Shown here: positions 6,437-9,840 of the stretch, piece by piece
Numbering within the stretch: position 1 is the stretch's first letter
Layout of the letters: the number at the start of each line of letters is the position of its first letter
Assembly (NCBI GenBank): GCA_023249695.1
Contig: JAHFCD010000040.1
Coordinates: 1-9,840 of the forward strand
From: Elusimicrobiota bacterium
GTDB lineage: Bacteria > Elusimicrobiota > Elusimicrobia > UBA1565 > UBA9628
Direction: 5' to 3'
DNA length: 9,840 nt
The notes under the pieces: model-generated
The model's database searches: none
What the model saw: the letters and a program-made list of their open reading frames with translations, nothing else
Told to the model about the DNA's origin: nothing
Program-made: the position numbers and the translations under genes

Positions 6437-7192
6437 ATGAAGGCTCTATTGTGCGCGCTCATGCTCGCCGCTCCGGCCTCCGCCGCCGAACCCAGCATTC
6501 ACGACCTCATCGACAAGGCCAACAAGGCCTTGCGCGGCGACTCGAGCCACGGCCGCCTCATCATGACGATCGAGACGCCCGAGTGGAAGCGCTCGCTCGA
6601 GATCGAGGGCTGGAACAAGGACCGGACCTACGCGTTCATCAAGATCCTGGCGCCCGCCAAGGAGCGGGGAAACACGACCCTGCGCCGCAAGACCGAGATG
6701 TGGGTGTGGCTGCCGAAGGTGGAGCGCGTGATCAAGATCCCGCCCACGATGATGCACTCGACCTGGCAGGGCTCGGACTTCACCTACGAGGACATCGTCA
6801 AGGCCGACTCGATCGTCAAGGACTACACCCATAAGCTCCTGAAGACCACCAAGGAAGAAGGCCGCACGGTCTATCACATCGAGGCGATCCCCAAGCCCGA
6901 CGCCCCCGTCGTCTGGGGCAAGGTATTGACCGACGTCGCTCTTTACGACGACGACCAATCGGTCATACCTCTTAATGAGCTCGACTTCTCGGAGCGCGGC
7001 GAGCTGATCCGCACGATCACCTTGTCCGACGTCAAGGTCATGAGCGGACGCCGCGTGCCCGCCCGCCTCGAATGCGTGCCGGCGAAGAAGAAGGGCCAGC
7101 GCACCGTCCTCCATTATCAGGAGCTCCAGTTCGACATCCCGCTGGGCGAGGAATTCTTCAGCTACCAGCGCCTGCAGAAGGAGACGCGCTAG
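6437..7192 (+). CDS. Outer membrane lipoprotein-sorting protein, LolA-like (PF17131-type)
   Basis: The 251-residue protein has a classic cleavable signal peptide (MKALLCALMLAAPASAAEP, cleavage likely after Ala16 or Ala17), so it is periplasmic. The body matches proteins annotated as outer membrane lipoprotein-sorting protein: the MWVWLPKVERVIKIPP stretch (88-103) followed by MMHSTWQGSDFTYED (105-119) is the family hallmark. These proteins have a LolA/LolB-like half-barrel that holds acyl chains and are distinct from classical LolA by sequence. The next genes encode an ABC permease, its ATPase and a beta-barrel, so it probably carries a lipid or lipoprotein released by that transporter. The ATG at 6437 gives a full signal peptide directly at the start, and no Shine-Dalgarno site precedes it. 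The cargo is unknown. Confidence 0.9.
   Translation: MKALLCALMLAAPASAAEPSIHDLIDKANKALRGDSSHGRLIMTIETPEWKRSLEIEGWNKDRTYAFIKILAPAKERGNTTLRRKTEMWVWLPKVERVIKIPPTMMHSTWQGSDFTYEDIVKADSIVKDYTHKLLKTTKEEGRTVYHIEAIPKPDAPVVWGKVLTDVALYDDDQSVIPLNELDFSERGELIRTITLSDVKVMSGRRVPARLECVPAKKKGQRTVLHYQELQFDIPLGEEFFSYQRLQKETR
7178..7183 (+). promoter_or_regulatory. Shine-Dalgarno site (AAGGAG) for the permease gene
   Basis: AAGGAG lies inside the last codons of the LolA-like gene, 10 nt before the GTG at 7194. It supports that GTG as the permease start despite only one base separating it from the previous TAG stop. It shows that genes inside this operon use normal ribosome binding sites, unlike the first gene. Confidence 0.75.
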
Positions 7193-7193
7193 C

Positions 7194-8408
7194 GTGCTGC
7201 GGCTGGCCTGGCGCAACGTCTGGCGCAACCGACGCCGCAGCCTGATCAACGTGGCCGCGATGGGCTTCGGCCTAGCCGCGATCATGTTCGGCCAGAGCCT
7301 CATCATCTCCCTCCAGGGACAGCTCATCGAGAAGGCGACGGGCTCGATCACCGGGCACGTGCGGATCCAGCGCAGCGACGTGGACGAATCCAAGTTCCCG
7401 GACAAGTTCATGGCCGACCCCGAGCCCGCGGGCAAGCTTCTGGAGAACGACCCCCGCGTCAAGGTCTGGGGACGGCGCATCCACATGACCGGCCTGGTCT
7501 CCGCGCCGAGCGCGTCGCTGGGCGCCCTGATCTGCGCCGTCGAGCCGGACAAGGAAAAGACCCTCACCGACATGTCTTCCTATATCAAGGAGGGGACCTA
7601 CCTCGATCCCAACGGCAAGGGCATCGTCATGGGCCGCAAGATCGCCGGCCGCCTCGACGTGCGCCTGGGCGAGAAGGTCGTGATCATGGCCCAGGCCGCC
7701 GACGGCTCGATGGGCGCGGAGGCCTTCCGCGTCGTCGGGCTCCATCAGACCGGCTCGGAGTCCTTCGACGGCCAGATCGTCTGGGTGCCGCTCAAGGCCA
7801 TGCAGGAGATGCTCGGCCGGCCCGGGCAGGCCAATCAGCTCGCGGCGCGCGTCAAGGACATCGAGCTCGCCGACGCGGTCGCCGCCGACCTCGACGCGCG
7901 CCTGCCGCCCGGAAACATCCGCGCGATCAGCTGGAAGAAGATCGATCGCGAGATCATCGGCATCCAGGCCTTCCAGAACGGCATCCTCACGATCGTGCTC
8001 ATCATCGTGTTCTTGATCGTCGCGCTCGGCATCCTCAACACCCAGCTGATGAGCCTGTTCGAGCGCGTGCGCGAGTTCGGCGTGCTGATGGCCATCGGCG
8101 CGCGGCCTCGGTGGATCGTGCGCCTGATCCTGGCCGAATCCCTCGTGCTCGGCGCGGTCGGCGCCCTCCTCGGCCTCGCGACGGGCGCCCTGCTCATCGG
8201 CTACTTCGGGCGGCACGGGCTCCACCTGCCCGTGGGCGAGGCGTTCTCTTACTTCCTGCCCTTCCCGTCCGTCATCTACATGATCCCGGCGTGGCGCCTG
8301 CACTCGATCGCCTGCGTCTCGGTGTTCATCATCACTTTGCTCGCCTCGCTCCCGCCGGCGCTGCGCGCCGGCCGCTTGAAGCCGGCGGAGGCTCTGCGCC
8401 ATGTCTAG
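7194..8408 (+). CDS. ABC transporter permease, LolC/LolE-MacB family (MacB_PCD and FtsX domains)
   Basis: The 404-residue protein has the type VII ABC (MacB/LolE) layout: an N-terminal amphipathic LAWRNVWRNRRRSLINVAAM start, TM1 at about 18-40, a large periplasmic domain at about 41-260, then TM2 (about 263-285), TM3 (about 311-338) and TM4 (about 371-390). The FVREFGVLMAIGA-type motif is present as RVREFGVLMAIGARP (291-305), and the C-terminus ALRAGRLKPAEALRHV is typical of the FtsX family. These transporters are mechanotransmitters that extract lipoproteins or push periplasmic substrates without moving them through the membrane. Only one permease gene is visible, so a homodimer is expected, in contrast to the LolC/LolE heterodimer. 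The GTG start has a good Shine-Dalgarno site. It overlaps the ATPase gene by 8 bp, indicating translational coupling. Its substrate is not determined by sequence. Confidence 0.92.
   Translation: MLRLAWRNVWRNRRRSLINVAAMGFGLAAIMFGQSLIISLQGQLIEKATGSITGHVRIQRSDVDESKFPDKFMADPEPAGKLLENDPRVKVWGRRIHMTGLVSAPSASLGALICAVEPDKEKTLTDMSSYIKEGTYLDPNGKGIVMGRKIAGRLDVRLGEKVVIMAQAADGSMGAEAFRVVGLHQTGSESFDGQIVWVPLKAMQEMLGRPGQANQLAARVKDIELADAVAADLDARLPPGNIRAISWKKIDREIIGIQAFQNGILTIVLIIVFLIVALGILNTQLMSLFERVREFGVLMAIGARPRWIVRLILAESLVLGAVGALLGLATGALLIGYFGRHGLHLPVGEAFSYFLPFPSVIYMIPAWRLHSIACVSVFIITLLASLPPALRAGRLKPAEALRHV
8387..8391 (+). promoter_or_regulatory. Shine-Dalgarno site (GGAGG) for the ATPase gene
   Basis: GGAGG lies 9 nt before the ATG at 8401, inside the end of the permease gene, and fixes that ATG as the start. 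An 8-bp inverted repeat with a TGC loop (GCCGGCGC at 8354-8361, GCGCCGGC at 8365-8372) lies just upstream, but GC-rich coding constraints may explain it. Confidence 0.75.
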
Positions 8409-9090
8409 CTTCGTCGAGGTCAAAGGCGTCCATAAGATCTACCCCGGCGGCTCCAAGGTCGCCGCGCTGCGCGGCGTCGACCTCAAGATCGCGCGCGGGG
8501 AGTTCACCGCCCTCGCCGGCCCCTCGGGCTCGGGCAAGTCCACCTTGCTCAACCTCATCGGCACGCTCGATCGCCCGACGAAGGGCACGGTGAGCTACGA
8601 CGGCCACGTCGTGTCCACGCTCGACGCCGACCCGCTCTCGGACTTCCGCCTGCGCTCGCTGGGCTTCGTGTTTCAGGCCTACAACCTGATCCCGGTCCTG
8701 ACCGCCGCGGAAAATGTCGAGTACCCGCTGGTCCTCCAGAACGCGGACCCGCAGGAGCGCCGGGCGCTCGCGCTCGAGGCGCTGAAGTGGGTCGGCCTGA
8801 CGGAATACGCGGAGCGCCGCCCGGACCTGCTCTCCGGCGGCCAGCAGCAGCGCGTCGCCGTCGCGCGCGCGATCGTCACGCGCCCGTCCCTGGTGCTCGC
8901 CGACGAGCCGACCGCGAACCTCGACTCGAAGACCGGGGCGCAGCTTCTCGACCTGATGGAGGGCCTCAATAAAGACCACGGCATCACCTTCCTCTTCTCC
9001 AGCCACGACGGGGCCGTGCTCGAGCGCGCCCGCCGCGTCGTGCGCCTCCAGGACGGAGAGCTCAAAGCCGATGAAGTGCGCCCTCGCTAG
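8401..9090 (+). CDS. ABC transporter ATP-binding protein, LolD/MacB-type
   Basis: The 229-residue protein is a complete nucleotide-binding domain: Walker A GPSGSGKS at 40-47, Q-loop Gln92 (FVFQAYNLIP), signature LSGGQQQR at 144-151, Walker B LVLADEP at 164-170 with catalytic Glu169, D-loop ANLD at 172-175, and H-loop His202 (FSSHD). The FQAYNLIPVLTAAENVEYPL region and the LSGGQQQRVAVARAI signature are characteristic of the LolD/MacB/FtsE group. It is a cytoplasmic dimer that should power the permease encoded directly upstream; the genes overlap by 8 bp. All catalytic residues are present. It overlaps the following barrel gene by 20 bp. The assignment to this ABC subfamily is firm, but LolD itself cannot be claimed because the genome may have a separate LolCDE. 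Confidence 0.94.
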   Translation: MSSFVEVKGVHKIYPGGSKVAALRGVDLKIARGEFTALAGPSGSGKSTLLNLIGTLDRPTKGTVSYDGHVVSTLDADPLSDFRLRSLGFVFQAYNLIPVLTAAENVEYPLVLQNADPQERRALALEALKWVGLTEYAERRPDLLSGGQQQRVAVARAIVTRPSLVLADEPTANLDSKTGAQLLDLMEGLNKDHGITFLFSSHDGAVLERARRVVRLQDGELKADEVRPR

Positions 9091-9840
9091 CCTTCTCGTC
9101 CTGCTCCTCGCCGCGCCGGCCTCCGCGGCCGTGAAGACCGGCGGCTACCTGAAGAATTTCTGGCAGTACTCCCACTCGGGCTTCGACGGACGGGCCTACA
9201 ATCTCAACACCACGCGCGCCCGCCTCACGCTCGATGCCGATAGGTCGGTTCTCAAGGCGCACGTCGATTTCGACCAGCAGGTCGCCGCGGGCTCCTTCTT
9301 TCGCACCGCCGAGTTCCGGCAGTTCGGCTACGCGCCGCCCAAGCCCTGGCTCGACATGGAGCACACCGTCTCGACGGGCACGACCAACGGCTACGGCATC
9401 GGCGCCTACCGCGCCTGGATCGGGCTGGAGGGGGACCGCGGCGCCGTCCGCGCGGGGCGGCAGAGGATCGCGTGGGGAAGCGGCAAGCTGTGGAACCCGA
9501 CCGACGTCCTGAACCCTTACGACCCGACGAACGTCGAGCGCGACGAGCGACGCGGCGTGGACGCGCTGTACGCGCGCGCCGGCGTCGGCTCGCTCGGCCA
9601 GGCGGAGCTCGCCTGGGCGCCGGACGATTCCTGGATCGACCACTCCCTCCTGGCGCGGGGCCGCGCAAACTGGGAGGGCTGGGACGCCGCCGTGATGGGC
9701 GGCAAGATTCCGGGCTCCACCGCGTCATTCGTCGTCGGCGGCGATTTCGCCAAGGAGCTGTTCGAGGGCACGGCCCACGGCGAGGCGGCCTGGTTCAACC
9801 CCGTCAACCGAACGCCGTATTGGAAAGCGGGCCTGGGCTT
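9071..9840 (+). CDS. Predicted outer-membrane beta-barrel protein, 3' end cut by window
   Basis: The frame opens at ATG 9071, overlapping the last 20 bp of the ATPase gene, and stays open to the window end (256 codons seen). It starts with a strong signal peptide (MKCALASLLVLLLAAPASAA). The remainder alternates polar and hydrophobic residues, is rich in Gly, Tyr and Trp, and has no helix-like hydrophobic segments, as in outer-membrane barrels. A conserved-looking block GRQRIAWGSGKLWNPTDVLN starts at residue 129, followed by PYDPTNVERDERRGVDAL; this resembles barrel families such as DUF1302-type proteins, though I cannot place it confidently. A weak GGAG (9055-9058) lies 12 nt upstream. Its overlap with the ABC genes suggests that it works with them, perhaps as the outer-membrane receiver or exit for the LolA-like carrier's cargo. 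That role is inference. Confidence 0.75.
   Translation, partial: MKCALASLLVLLLAAPASAAVKTGGYLKNFWQYSHSGFDGRAYNLNTTRARLTLDADRSVLKAHVDFDQQVAAGSFFRTAEFRQFGYAPPKPWLDMEHTVSTGTTNGYGIGAYRAWIGLEGDRGAVRAGRQRIAWGSGKLWNPTDVLNPYDPTNVERDERRGVDALYARAGVGSLGQAELAWAPDDSWIDHSLLARGRANWEGWDAAVMGGKIPGSTASFVVGGDFAKELFEGTAHGEAAWFNPVNRTPYWKAGLG

Noticed and set aside
8354..8372. 8-bp inverted repeat with a TGC loop near the end of the permease gene as an RNA switch
   Set aside because: All G/C and fully inside coding sequence for LPPALRAGRL; it could affect coupling to the ATPase gene, but nothing distinguishes it from chance.
9071..9150. The MKC start of the barrel protein as a lipoprotein signal
   Set aside because: The Cys is at position 3, before the hydrophobic core, and there is no lipobox at the cleavage region; PASAA is an ordinary signal peptidase I site.

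Overview
The window is a GC-rich, tightly packed bacterial segment with six genes and one divergent intergenic region. The organism is a diderm: there is a LolA-like periplasmic lipid or lipoprotein carrier, a LolCDE/MacB-like ABC transporter, and the start of an outer-membrane beta-barrel. Very Ala/Pro-rich exported proteins and the gene mix would suit a high-GC Elusimicrobiota-type or deltaproteobacterial-type genome. That placement is a guess from style, not from a marker gene.

Left half (minus strand, 4480 down to 1): an FtsH-like membrane AAA+ zinc protease with an unusual Ala/Pro-rich N-terminal half, followed 9 nt later by a GH57/DUF3536 glycoside hydrolase whose C-terminus runs off the window at position 1. 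Middle (4481-4618): a 138-bp divergent promoter region with a perfect 22-bp inverted repeat and an extra direct copy of its half-site. Right half (plus strand, 4619-9840): a class III adenylate cyclase with SRPBCC and DUF5939 modules, then a cassette of LolA-like protein, FtsX/MacB-type permease, LolD-type ATPase and outer-membrane beta-barrel. The last three genes are coupled by short spacing or overlap, and the barrel is cut by the window end. Together the four cassette products could move a lipid or lipoprotein from inner membrane through periplasm to outer membrane.

The most notable non-coding pattern is a repeated promoter geometry. Three genes (GH57, cyclase, LolA-like) have a TANNNT -10 box followed by exactly 6 nt and then the start codon, so predicted transcripts would begin at or next to the start codon (leaderless). 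At two of them the upstream gene's stop codon forms the first three bases of the -10 box. By contrast, the permease and ATPase genes have clear Shine-Dalgarno sites at normal spacing. No tRNA, rRNA, CRISPR array, insertion sequence or convincing intrinsic terminator was seen, and no gene-free stretch exceeds 138 bp.
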